From Oscillospiraceae bacterium (GTDB lineage: Bacteria > Bacillota_A > Clostridia > Oscillospirales > Oscillospiraceae): 34,244 bases of DNA. This document shows positions 22,135-28,241 of this stretch, in pieces (the stretch's first letter is position 1; each line of letters begins with the position of its first letter). The notes beneath the pieces were generated by a model. The model did no database searches. It had not been told where the DNA came from and worked only from the letters and a program-made list of their open reading frames with translations. Both the position numbers and the translations under genes were made by a program. The stretch is taken from contig JAFYAB010000064.1 of NCBI GenBank assembly GCA_017540945.1, positions 1 through 34,244 of the forward strand. The letters are read 5' to 3'.

Positions 22135-22719
22135 TTAGTTTTCCGGCCTTAGCTGATCCAGAACCCCAATGGCGTTCAGGGCGGGGCGCAGGGCGGTGTA
22201 GAGTATGGGCGTCACCACGGCGGCGAAGCCGTTGTTGATGGCGGTGCCGGGAAGCTTGGTCAGCATCACCGCCAGAACGCCCTCCTCCGGGAAGGGATCG
22301 GTGAAGAAGCTCTGGACGATCAGCGTTTTGGTCATATACATGGCGATATATGCCAGACCGCCCAGGACGCAGCCCAGGATCACCCGCAGGTGGCCGCTGC
22401 GGTCCAGGACGGGGCCTTCCTTCCGCCAGGCTCCCGCGATCAGGCCCACCAGCATCGCCGAAAGGAATTTCGTCACAAAGGTGACCAGCGACATGATCAG
22501 GGAATAGCCATGGGTGATGTCAAAGAAAAAGTTGCCGATGCCGGAGGCCAGGCCTCCCAGCCAGGGCCCCAGGATCAGGCCGGCCAGCATATCGCCCACG
22601 TTGCTGGGATGGATTTTGGAGCCCAAAAAGGGGAAGGTCAGCAGCAGGGCCAGCGCGTAAATCAGCGCCGCCATCAGCGCGGTGTAGACAATGGCGTGAA
22701 CAGTGGATCGTTTGGACAT
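22135..22719 (-). CDS. ECF transporter S component
   Basis: A 194-residue integral membrane protein with about six helices, a substrate-binding S component of an energy-coupling-factor vitamin transporter. Features are ALMAALIYALALLL, then PSNVGDMLAGLILGPWLGGL near 38-57 and GIGNFFFDITHGYSLIM near 60-76. TKFLSAMLVGLIAGAW follows, with the small-residue face that contacts EcfT. The substrate cannot be read from sequence and no vitamin riboswitch was seen upstream. EcfA and EcfT are not in the window, as expected for group II systems. ATG 22719 with GGGGGTG upstream was chosen over a GTG nine bases earlier. Confidence 0.8.
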   Translation of the reverse strand: MSKRSTVHAIVYTALMAALIYALALLLTFPFLGSKIHPSNVGDMLAGLILGPWLGGLASGIGNFFFDITHGYSLIMSLVTFVTKFLSAMLVGLIAGAWRKEGPVLDRSGHLRVILGCVLGGLAYIAMYMTKTLIVQSFFTDPFPEEGVLAVMLTKLPGTAINNGFAAVVTPILYTALRPALNAIGVLDQLRPEN

Positions 22720-22740
22720 GAGAAACACCCCCGGTACGAA

Positions 22741-22780
22741 TTATAAAATGAGAATTAAGAGTTGAGAATTGAGAATTGTT
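22741..22780. repeat. GAGAATT simple repeat
   Basis: GAGAATTAAGAGTTGAGAAT then TGAGAATTG: short iterations of (T)GAGAATT upstream of the ECF gene. It is a low-complexity AT-rich stretch. A TATAAT on the minus strand (22739-22744) may be the ECF -10, but no good -35 is seen. Confidence 0.5.
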
Positions 22781-22799
22781 TGTGCTGAAACGGAAACGC

Positions 22800-22828
22800 T
22801 TGACAGATTTTTTCACTTCTGTTATGAT
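22800..22828 (+). promoter_or_regulatory. Orphan plus-strand promoter
   Basis: TTGACA, 17 bases, TATGAT, reading away from the ECF gene into the antisense of the small membrane gene at 22891. No plus-strand gene follows for about 490 bases, until the MocR gene at 23321. Confidence 0.6.
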
Positions 22829-22840
22829 AATTCCGGGCTC

Positions 22841-22884
22841 TGACCCTGTAATTTCGCCCAGTTTTCCGCTATTCCACAGGGTCA
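22841..22884. promoter_or_regulatory. TGACCCTGT inverted repeat
   Basis: TGACCCTGT (22841-22849) and ACAGGGTCA (22876-22884) face each other 26 bases apart. A third copy, ACAGGGTCA, lies at 23243-23251 upstream of the MocR gene. Three exact 9-mers in 410 bases suggest binding sites, perhaps for the MocR protein itself. Confidence 0.4.
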
Positions 22885-22890
22885 ACCGCC

Positions 22891-23130
22891 TTATCGCTTG
22901 TTTTGATCCACTTCTTTCTGATCTGTTCCTTTTCTGCTTTTCTCAAACCCATTGACGCCGTACAGGATGCCCGGGATCAGCAGGGCCAGACCCACATAGA
23001 TCATCGCGATGGGAACGGGCTGCGCGGGGCCGTCTCCCGCAAAAATCCGTCCCGTAACGATCAGCGTGTTTGCAAGGACCAGAAAAAAGATGGATTTTGC
23101 GAATTGAATCAGACTTTCGGCTTGTTTCAT
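22891..23130 (-). CDS. Small hypothetical membrane protein
   Basis: A 79-residue protein with two hydrophobic helices (SIFFLVLANTLIVTGRIF and PIAMIYVGLALLIPGILYGV) and a charged lysine-rich tail (KSRKGTDQKEVDQNKR). I recognise no family. ATG 23130 follows GGAAAGGAAAG, and a clear promoter lies at 23194-23221, about 65 bases upstream. Base composition is more AT-rich than the neighbours, which may mean a different history. Confidence 0.65.
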   Translation of the reverse strand: MKQAESLIQFAKSIFFLVLANTLIVTGRIFAGDGPAQPVPIAMIYVGLALLIPGILYGVNGFEKSRKGTDQKEVDQNKR

Positions 23131-23193
23131 AACGCTTTCCTTTCCCAATCTTTTTGAGTTTCTCCAAGGAATCGTTTTTCCGCTTTTGATTCC

Positions 23194-23221
23194 ATTATAA
23201 CACGATCTGGCCCCTTGTAAA
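23194..23221 (-). promoter_or_regulatory. Promoter of the small membrane protein gene
   Basis: TTTACA, 16 bases, TATAAT on the minus strand. The gap 23222-23320 toward the divergent MocR gene holds an ACAGGGTCA site and no convincing plus promoter. Confidence 0.75.
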
Positions 23222-23320
23222 TGCTCAGTTTCCATGTTTTTTACAGGGTCAGTTTATGGTGTAACCAACGCTGTCATGTGATACTTGTCACCTGTCACCG
23301 ATCCCGTGAAAGGAGTCCCC

Positions 23321-24763
23321 ATGTTCTCATTTGCTCTGACGCTGGACCCCAAGACCCGCACGCCCATGTACGAGCAGCTCTACCGCGCCCTGGCGGAGGC
23401 CATCCGGGGCGGCGCGCTGCGCTCCGGCGAAAAGCTCCCCTCCAAGCGGGCTCTCTGCGCCCTGCTGGGGGTCAGCCGCGCCACGGTGGAGACGGCCTAC
23501 GATCTGCTTCGGGCCGAAGGCTACGTGGACGCCCGTCCCCGAAGCGGCTACTACGTAGAGGACTATCTGACCACCCCCACTGCAGGGCCAAGCATTGCTT
23601 GTCCCTGCACAGGGCAGGCGGCAGTTCCCTGTCCACACGGCTTACACGCAAACAGCAGCACCGAAGACAAGGCGGAAAAGCGTCCCCCGTCCCTGTTTTC
23701 CACCTCCGCGGTGGACGTATCCCTGTTCCCCTACGCCTCCTGGGCCAAGCTCTACAAGGAGGTGGTCTACAACTCCCCGGAGCTTTTGCAGCGGGGAGAT
23801 CCCCGGGGGGAGGCCCCCTTGCGGGAAGCCCTGGCCCGGATGCTGTCGGAATACCGGGGGGTCCGCTGCGCCCCGGAGCAGCTCGTGGTGGGCTCCGGCA
23901 TGGAGACCCTCATGGGCCAGCTCATCACCCTCTTCGGCCCCGAGGCCGTCTACGCCATGGAGGACCCGGGCTATCCCGCCATGGAGCGGACCCTCCTGGC
24001 CCGGGACCGGACGATCCGCCGCGTGCCCATGGACGCCAGCGGCATGGACCCGGAGACCCTGGAGGCCAGCGGGGCCTCCGTCGCCTATCTGACCCCCTCC
24101 CATCAGTTCCCCTTGGGGATCACCATGCCCGCCTCCCGCCGGTCCCGGCTGCTGGGCTGGGCGGTGGCGGGGGAACGCTGGATCATTGAGGACGACTACG
24201 ACAGCGAATTCCGCTACGGCGGTCGCCCCATCTCCTCCATGCAGGGCATGGACCGGCACGGGCGGGTGATCTACGCCGGGACCTTCTCCCGGAGCCTGGC
24301 CCCGGCCATCCGTCTGGCCTACATGGTGCTGCCCCCTGCCCTGCTGGAGCGCTGGCAGGCCCTCTACGGACGGCAGCAGCCCACCGTGTCCCGCTACGAG
24401 CAGACGGTCATGGCCCGCTTCCTGGACGAGGGCTTCTACGCCCGCTATCTGCGGCGGGTGGGCAAGCGCTACGGAGACCGGCGGGCTGCCCTGCTGGAGG
24501 CTCTTGCAGACATCGACGGGCTGACGGTTTCCGGGGCCGACGGCGGCATCCACTTTCTGGTGACTTTGCCTCGCTTATCCGAAGCGCAGCTCCTGGAGCT
24601 GGCCGCCGCCGCGGGCCTGCCCCTGCGGGGCCTGTCTGAATTCTGCCGCCGGGTCCCGCCCCCCGCCTCCACCCTGGTCTTAGGCTACGGCGGTCTGCCT
24701 ACGGAGCAGGTGGCTGAGGCAGTGGCAAGGCTGAAGGCCGCGTGGGATCCCCCGACACAGTGA
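23321..24763 (+). CDS. MocR-type (GntR/aminotransferase) regulator lacking the PLP lysine
   Basis: A 480-residue regulator. Residues 12-80 are a GntR winged helix (PMYEQLYRALAEAIRGGAL ... VSRATVETAYDLLRAEGYVD). Residues about 125-480 are a fold-type I aminotransferase domain with VVGSGMETLMGQLI, EDPGYP near 214-219, TPSHQFPLG near 258-266 and EDDYDSEFRYGG near 290-301. At the site of the PLP-binding lysine (GTFSK in GabR/PdxR) this protein has arginine R324, GTFSRSLAPAIRLAY. It therefore should not form the internal aldimine. The linker carries a palindrome-encoded insert (residues about 88-105). The start at 23321 has AAAGGAG. The target genes are unknown. Confidence 0.85.
   Translation: MFSFALTLDPKTRTPMYEQLYRALAEAIRGGALRSGEKLPSKRALCALLGVSRATVETAYDLLRAEGYVDARPRSGYYVEDYLTTPTAGPSIACPCTGQAAVPCPHGLHANSSTEDKAEKRPPSLFSTSAVDVSLFPYASWAKLYKEVVYNSPELLQRGDPRGEAPLREALARMLSEYRGVRCAPEQLVVGSGMETLMGQLITLFGPEAVYAMEDPGYPAMERTLLARDRTIRRVPMDASGMDPETLEASGASVAYLTPSHQFPLGITMPASRRSRLLGWAVAGERWIIEDDYDSEFRYGGRPISSMQGMDRHGRVIYAGTFSRSLAPAIRLAYMVLPPALLERWQALYGRQQPTVSRYEQTVMARFLDEGFYARYLRRVGKRYGDRRAALLEALADIDGLTVSGADGGIHFLVTLPRLSEAQLLELAAAAGLPLRGLSEFCRRVPPPASTLVLGYGGLPTEQVAEAVARLKAAWDPPTQ
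23581..23609. repeat. Palindromic element inside the MocR coding sequence
   Basis: TGCAGGG-c-CAAGC-att-GCTTG-t-CCCTGCA, 12 of 13 stem positions paired. It encodes PSIACPCT in the interdomain linker. It shares AGC-(GAT/ATT)-GCT-TGT-CCC-TGC with the rsmE insert in the same frame. A further ACAGGG...CCCTGT palindrome follows at about 23609-23632. Confidence 0.75.
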
Positions 24764-24805
24764 AAAAGCTCTCCCGGCGCCAAAGCGCCGGGAGAGCTTT
24801 TTCAC
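24760..24805. terminator. Bidirectional intrinsic terminator
   Basis: GTGAAAAAGCTCTCCCGGCGC-caaa-complement, 21-bp stem with A- and T-runs on its arms. It contains the stop codon of the MocR gene and ends the converging NfeD-SPFH-S41 operon. Confidence 0.92.
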
Positions 24806-24829
24806 AGGAAGCCTTCAATCCAGGGTGAA

Positions 24830-24988
24830 TTATACCTGAATCCCATCCGGGTAACAGCCAAAGCCGCCGTCGGCCACCAGATAACATGTGTCAAAGGGGT
24901 AGCTTTTGAGTCGGGCCGTCTGCTCGCTGCCGCCCGGTCCTTGCGCGTTATTGGTCAGGATCTTCTGTTGGCGAAAGATCCGGATCAC
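24830..24988 (-). CDS. Possible 52-residue small protein or gene remnant
   Basis: An open frame starting at GTG 24988, overlapping the stop of the S41 gene, and ending at 24830 just before the terminator. It reads VIRIFRQQKILTNNAQGPGG then SEQTARLKSYPFDTCYLVAD and GGFGCYPDGIQV. The composition looks like protein, but I recognise no family. There is no independent ribosome binding site, so translation would be by coupling. It could equally be the tail of a decayed gene or a former C-terminus of the S41 protein lost by frameshift. Confidence 0.35.
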   Translation of the reverse strand: MIRIFRQQKILTNNAQGPGGSEQTARLKSYPFDTCYLVADGGFGCYPDGIQV

Positions 24989-26304
24989 TGACTGCGGATC
25001 ATCTCCAGGCAGGTGTCCAGACTGCCCGGATAATCGGGAACGGTCCCGCTGAAGGCGCTGGGCTGCCCCGTGGTGGGGTTGAGGGCGACGTCGGCGGTGA
25101 ATCGGATAAGCAGGCCGGTGCGGTCGAGCTTGGCGAATACCGGGGTCACACCGATCCCATCGCCGCCGGTGGTGGTTCCGACCAGAGTGGCCCAGCCGGT
25201 GGACTTGCAGAAGATGGTGAACTTCTCCGAAGAGGAATACACGCTGCCGCTTACCAGAACCCAGCGCTTCGCGTCGCTGCCTGGCAGGGGCTCGGCGCCG
25301 GCCTCCGGCTCAAAAGCCTCCGGGTCGAAGGGAATGCAGCGGTCCAGCTTCAGCTCCGAGACCCAGTCCGGCACATCCGTCAGCTCCGAGACCGGGACCG
25401 AATGAAACGCAGAAAAATATGGGGATATCCGCTCGGTGTTCCGGTAAAACAGGCGATATTCCAGCTCGGACGGATCGCCGCCCAGAGGCATGACCAGGTT
25501 CCTTTCCCAGTACATGTCGTCGCCTCCGCCGTTGCGGCTGATGTCAAAGATGATGTGCTTCGTGTTCGGGTACTGCTTCAGCGCGTCGGTCAGCACGTTC
25601 CTGTCCCGTTCGACGGCGTTGTGATCAAACGTGGAGATCACCAGCAGCAGCGCATCGCAGTCATCATAGTAGCGCAGCTGCACCTCGGGGGCCTTCTCGG
25701 TGTAGCGCAGCTGCACCTCGGGGGCCTTCTCGGTCTGCTGCTGCACGTAGTCCGCCGCGACAGGCTGATAGATCTCGTTGAGGGTTGGATCGGTGATGGC
25801 ATCAAAGTAAGCCGCCATATAGGGGTCATCCGCGATCACCGGGTCAAAGGCTAAGACGCTGTACAGGTACTGATAAAAGCCTGGTTCAATCAAGTTCAGG
25901 TGGGCGAAGTTTCCCAGTCTGGCGCAGACCTTGTTGAGGAGCTTGATAAAGTCGCCCAGGTTGTCGGTTTTTGCCGCCACTGCCTCAAAGCTCTCCCGAA
26001 TCTCCTGCAGGTTGCTGTAGCGCTTCTCCAGGAAGGGCAAATAGGGGTAGTCCGTCTCCAGGATCTCCCAAAACTGCCGATAGTCGGCCAGATAGATGTT
26101 TTCCGTTTCCGGCTCCGCGGCGGTTTCCGCGGGCGCCGGAGCTGCCGTGGTCTCGGCCGCGGCGGTGGAGACGGTCTGCGCCTCGGCGGCCTCCGTCGTC
26201 CGCGCCGCGGACTCTGCCGGCGGCTGCGGACTGTCTCCGCAGCCGCTCAGCAGAATGCTCCACGATAGCAGCACGGCCAGGGTCAGCGCCAAAAATCGCT
26301 TCAT
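24985..26304 (-). CDS. S41-like (C-terminal processing peptidase family) lipoprotein
   Basis: A 439-residue secreted lipoprotein. The signal peptide MKRFLALTLAVLLSWSILLSGC ends in a lipobox, LSGC, with the lipidated cysteine at 22, then an Ala/Glu/Thr-rich linker to about 75. The C-terminal half has the S41 protease pattern. HIIFDISRNGGGDDMYW matches the core strand. SVYSSSEKFTIFCKSTG with TLVGTTTGGDGIGVTP matches the nucleophile region with its S-x-E. The catalytic lysine position is uncertain and no PDZ domain is visible, so activity is not assured. It carries an 11-residue tandem duplication (25669-25734). ATG 26304 fits the signal peptide, although a TTG 12 bases upstream has the better-spaced GGAGGG. 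It is last but one in the riboswitch B operon. Confidence 0.78.
   Translation of the reverse strand: MKRFLALTLAVLLSWSILLSGCGDSPQPPAESAARTTEAAEAQTVSTAAAETTAAPAPAETAAEPETENIYLADYRQFWEILETDYPYLPFLEKRYSNLQEIRESFEAVAAKTDNLGDFIKLLNKVCARLGNFAHLNLIEPGFYQYLYSVLAFDPVIADDPYMAAYFDAITDPTLNEIYQPVAADYVQQQTEKAPEVQLRYTEKAPEVQLRYYDDCDALLLVISTFDHNAVERDRNVLTDALKQYPNTKHIIFDISRNGGGDDMYWERNLVMPLGGDPSELEYRLFYRNTERISPYFSAFHSVPVSELTDVPDWVSELKLDRCIPFDPEAFEPEAGAEPLPGSDAKRWVLVSGSVYSSSEKFTIFCKSTGWATLVGTTTGGDGIGVTPVFAKLDRTGLLIRFTADVALNPTTGQPSAFSGTVPDYPGSLDTCLEMIRSQ
25669..25734. repeat. 33-bp tandem duplication in the S41-like gene
   Basis: Two exact 33-bp copies (25669-25701, 25702-25734), coding TEKAPEVQLRY twice in frame. 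Identity of the copies points to a recent slippage or duplication event. Confidence 0.9.
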
Positions 26305-26350
26305 GTCCTTCAAAGGGATCCCTCCGTTCCGCCTCGGGGCAGTATTGCGA

Positions 26351-27280
26351 TCAGTCCTTGACGATCTCCTTGAGACCGCCGGCGAGGGCGGCAAGGCCCT
26401 GCATATCGCTGGGGATGATGAGCTTGGTGGCCTGGCCGTCGGCGACCTTCTGCATGGCCTCCAGGGACTTCAGCTTGATGACCTGCGCGTTGGGGTTGGC
26501 CTCGTTCAAGAGCTTCAGGGAGTCGGCGGTGGCCTTCTGGACCGCCAGGATGGCCTGAGCCTGGCCCTCGGCCTTCAGGATGGCGGCCTGCTTCTCGGCC
26601 TCGGCCCGGAGGATGGCGGCCTCCTTCTCGGCGCTGGCCTTCAGGATGGCGGATTCCTTCTGGCCCTCGGCCACCAGAATGGCGGAGTGCTTCTGGCCCT
26701 CGGCCTGGAGAATGGCCTGGCGGCGGTCACGCTCGGCCTTCATCTGCTTCTCCATGGAGTTCTGGATGTCGGCGGGAGGCAGGATGTTCTTCAGCTCGAC
26801 GCGGTTGACCTTGATGCCCCAGGGGTCGGTGGCCTCGTCCAGGATGGCCCGCATCTTGGTGTTGATGACGTCGCGGGAGGTCAGGGTCTGGTCCAGCTCC
26901 AGGTCGCCGATGATGTTACGCAGGGTGGTGGCGGTGAGGGTCTCCATGGCGATCATGGGCTGTTCCACGCCGTAGGCGTAGAGCTTGGGGTCGGTGATCT
27001 GGAAGTAGACGACGGTGTCGATCTGCATGGTGACGTTATCCTTGGTGATCACGGGCTGGGGGGGATAGTCCAGGACCTGCTCCTTCAGGGTGACCTTCTT
27101 GGCGATCCGGTCGATGAAGGGGGTCAGGACGTGGAAGCCGACGCCCCAAACGGCCCGGAAGGCGCCCAGGCGCTCAATGACGTAGGCATGGGACTGCTTG
27201 ACCACGTGGATGTGCTTGGCAATCACGCCGAGGACGGCCAGAACCACGACCGCAATGATACCGTACTTTAAATAATCCAT
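26351..27280 (-). CDS. SPFH-domain (stomatin/QmcA-type) membrane protein
   Basis: A 309-residue protein with one N-terminal helix (YGIIAVVVLAVLGVIA). The stomatin-class SPFH domain follows (HVVKQSHAYVIERLGAFRAV ... NVTMQIDTVVYFQITDPKLYAYGV ... WGIKVNRVELKNILPP, about 25-185). A long helix of AEGQKxSAIL-type 11-residue repeats comes next, then a glycine-rich end. Stomatin-type proteins work with an NfeD partner in membrane microdomains, and an nfeD gene lies upstream in the same operon, separated only by a 20-residue peptide gene. GGAGG precedes ATG 27280. It belongs to the riboswitch B operon. Confidence 0.93.
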   Translation of the reverse strand: MDYLKYGIIAVVVLAVLGVIAKHIHVVKQSHAYVIERLGAFRAVWGVGFHVLTPFIDRIAKKVTLKEQVLDYPPQPVITKDNVTMQIDTVVYFQITDPKLYAYGVEQPMIAMETLTATTLRNIIGDLELDQTLTSRDVINTKMRAILDEATDPWGIKVNRVELKNILPPADIQNSMEKQMKAERDRRQAILQAEGQKHSAILVAEGQKESAILKASAEKEAAILRAEAEKQAAILKAEGQAQAILAVQKATADSLKLLNEANPNAQVIKLKSLEAMQKVADGQATKLIIPSDMQGLAALAGGLKEIVKD

Positions 27281-27328
27281 GAATAATTACCTCCTGAAAT
27301 GATAATGAGTTGGTGGAATGAATGCTGC

Positions 27329-27391
27329 TCACAGCAAAAACAACAAAACAAGGAATACGATCAGCGGAAGGACAATGCTTGAAAGCGCCAT
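27329..27391 (-). CDS. 20-residue single-helix membrane peptide
   Basis: ATG 27391 with AGAAAGGAGACTGCAT upstream encodes MALSSIVLPLIVFLVLLFLL then TGA. The ribosome binding site is as good as those of its neighbours and the product is a pure transmembrane helix with one proline. It lies between nfeD and the SPFH gene, 29 bases after the nfeD stop and 48 bases before the SPFH start. It may be a subunit or modulator of the SPFH-NfeD complex; that is inference. Confidence 0.65.
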   Translation of the reverse strand: MALSSIVLPLIVFLVLLFLL

Positions 27392-27420
27392 ATGCAGTCT
27401 CCTTTCTGAAACGGATGGCC

Positions 27421-27843
27421 TTACACAGGCTTGACGATGAGCTTGACGCCTTCCACGGTCCGAACGCTCACCACCGTATCGACGGGGATTTCGCTCCCGT
27501 CCTCGGAGCGGGCGGACCAGGTCAGTCCGTTGAGCTTGACGGTGCCGACGCCTTCCAGGTTGTTGATGGCCTCGGTGACGAGGGCCTCTTTCCCAACCAT
27601 GGCGTCCACGTTTGTGGGGACCTTAAGGGGATCCACATACTTCCGCAGGAAGGGCCGCAGGAGCAGCAGCATCAGCAGGGATACAAGCGCGAAGACCAGG
27701 ACCTGCAGCCACAGGGCAGCGCCCAGGAAAAACGCGCCCAGCGCCGCCAGCGAGCCCACGACGAACCAGAAGCTGACCAGCGTTACGGTCCCGAATTCTA
27801 CGGCCAGGAACGCAACGGCGAGGATGATCCAGAGAATATACAT
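27421..27843 (-). CDS. NfeD-like membrane protein
   Basis: A 140-residue protein with three hydrophobic segments in the first 62 residues (VTLVSFWFVVGSLAALGAFF; LWLQVLVFALVSLLMLLLL). A soluble OB-fold NfeD domain follows, with VGKEALVTEAINNLEGVGTV near 83-102, LNGLTWSARSEDGSEIPVDT near 104-123 and VVSVRTVEGVKLIVKPV at the end. NfeD proteins are partners of SPFH proteins and modulate membrane quality control. It is of the short type without the ClpP-like protease domain. AAAGGAGG precedes ATG 27843. It is the first gene after riboswitch B, with an additional promoter in between. Confidence 0.92.
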   Translation of the reverse strand: MYILWIILAVAFLAVEFGTVTLVSFWFVVGSLAALGAFFLGAALWLQVLVFALVSLLMLLLLRPFLRKYVDPLKVPTNVDAMVGKEALVTEAINNLEGVGTVKLNGLTWSARSEDGSEIPVDTVVSVRTVEGVKLIVKPV

Positions 27844-27866
27844 GGGGCTTTCCTCCTTTCTGAATT

Positions 27867-27895
27867 ATTTTACTTCTTTTTTGTATGCTTGTCAA
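27867..27895 (-). promoter_or_regulatory. Second promoter between riboswitch B and nfeD
   Basis: TTGACA, 17 bases, TAAAAT on the minus strand, downstream of the riboswitch terminator. It would give nfeD transcription that bypasses riboswitch control. Confidence 0.6.
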
Positions 27896-27938
27896 TGGAA
27901 GATTTCGGCGAAACTGCCATCGCTAAGCTTTTGCGCTG

Positions 27939-27982
27939 AAAAACAAAAAACCCATGCGCAGGCCTGAGCCTTCACATGAGTC
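27939..27982 (-). terminator. Riboswitch B expression-platform terminator
   Basis: ACTCATG/CATGGGT with an inner AGGC/GCCT stem, followed on the minus strand by TTTTTTGTTTTT. Its first arm is the 3' strand of aptamer P1, as in copy A. Confidence 0.85.
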
Positions 27983-28071
27983 TCGCGTTTCAAGGCAGCC
28001 CGGCGGGACGAACCCGCGTGGTGACGCTGCTGCCTCCGCAGCCGGGGCCGCGGTACTACTCCCTCAAGAGC
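27975..28071 (-). promoter_or_regulatory. yybP-ykoY-type (Mn2+) riboswitch, copy B
   Basis: The minus strand carries the same frame as copy A: GCTCTTGAGGGAGTAGTACC, a CCGC...GCGG hairpin, stem AGGCAGC/GCTGCCT enclosing GCGGG-ttcgt-CCCGC, then TTGAAACGCGAGACTCATG. Against copy A the second stem has changed from GGCGGT/ACCGCC to GGCAGC/GCTGCC, so pairing is kept by two double changes. Unpaired boxes are identical. This is direct sequence evidence for the structure. It heads the nfeD-peptide-SPFH-S41 operon. Confidence 0.82.
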
Positions 28072-28089
28072 GTCTTCACTTGTAGCCTT

Positions 28090-28117
28090 ATTATACCACC
28101 TCGGCGGCCCTTGTCAA
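28090..28117 (-). promoter_or_regulatory. Promoter of riboswitch B / NfeD-SPFH operon
   Basis: TTGACA, 16 bases, TATAAT on the minus strand, almost the same as the promoter at 18689 including the start of the spacer (AGGGCC) and its GGTGG-like end. Confidence 0.9.
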
Positions 28118-28156
28118 GTACCTGCGGAAAAAATTTTTGATCGGGCCAAATAGCAC

Positions 28157-28185
28157 TTGCCATTCGACAAAATACCCGATATAAT
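28157..28185 (+). promoter_or_regulatory. Promoter of the methyltransferase-lipid kinase operon
   Basis: TTGCCA, 17 bases, TATAAT on the plus strand, 57 bases before ATG 28242 and divergent from the riboswitch B promoter. Confidence 0.78.
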
Positions 28186-28241
28186 GAAAAAGTATTTGGA
28201 AATATTTTTCTTTTTTACTTCTTTCTTTTCGGAGCGCTTCC

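Noticed and set aside
22720..22890. Vitamin riboswitch upstream of the ECF S component
   Set aside because: No TPP, FMN, cobalamin or THF conserved boxes were found; the region is simple AT-rich repeat plus an opposing promoter.
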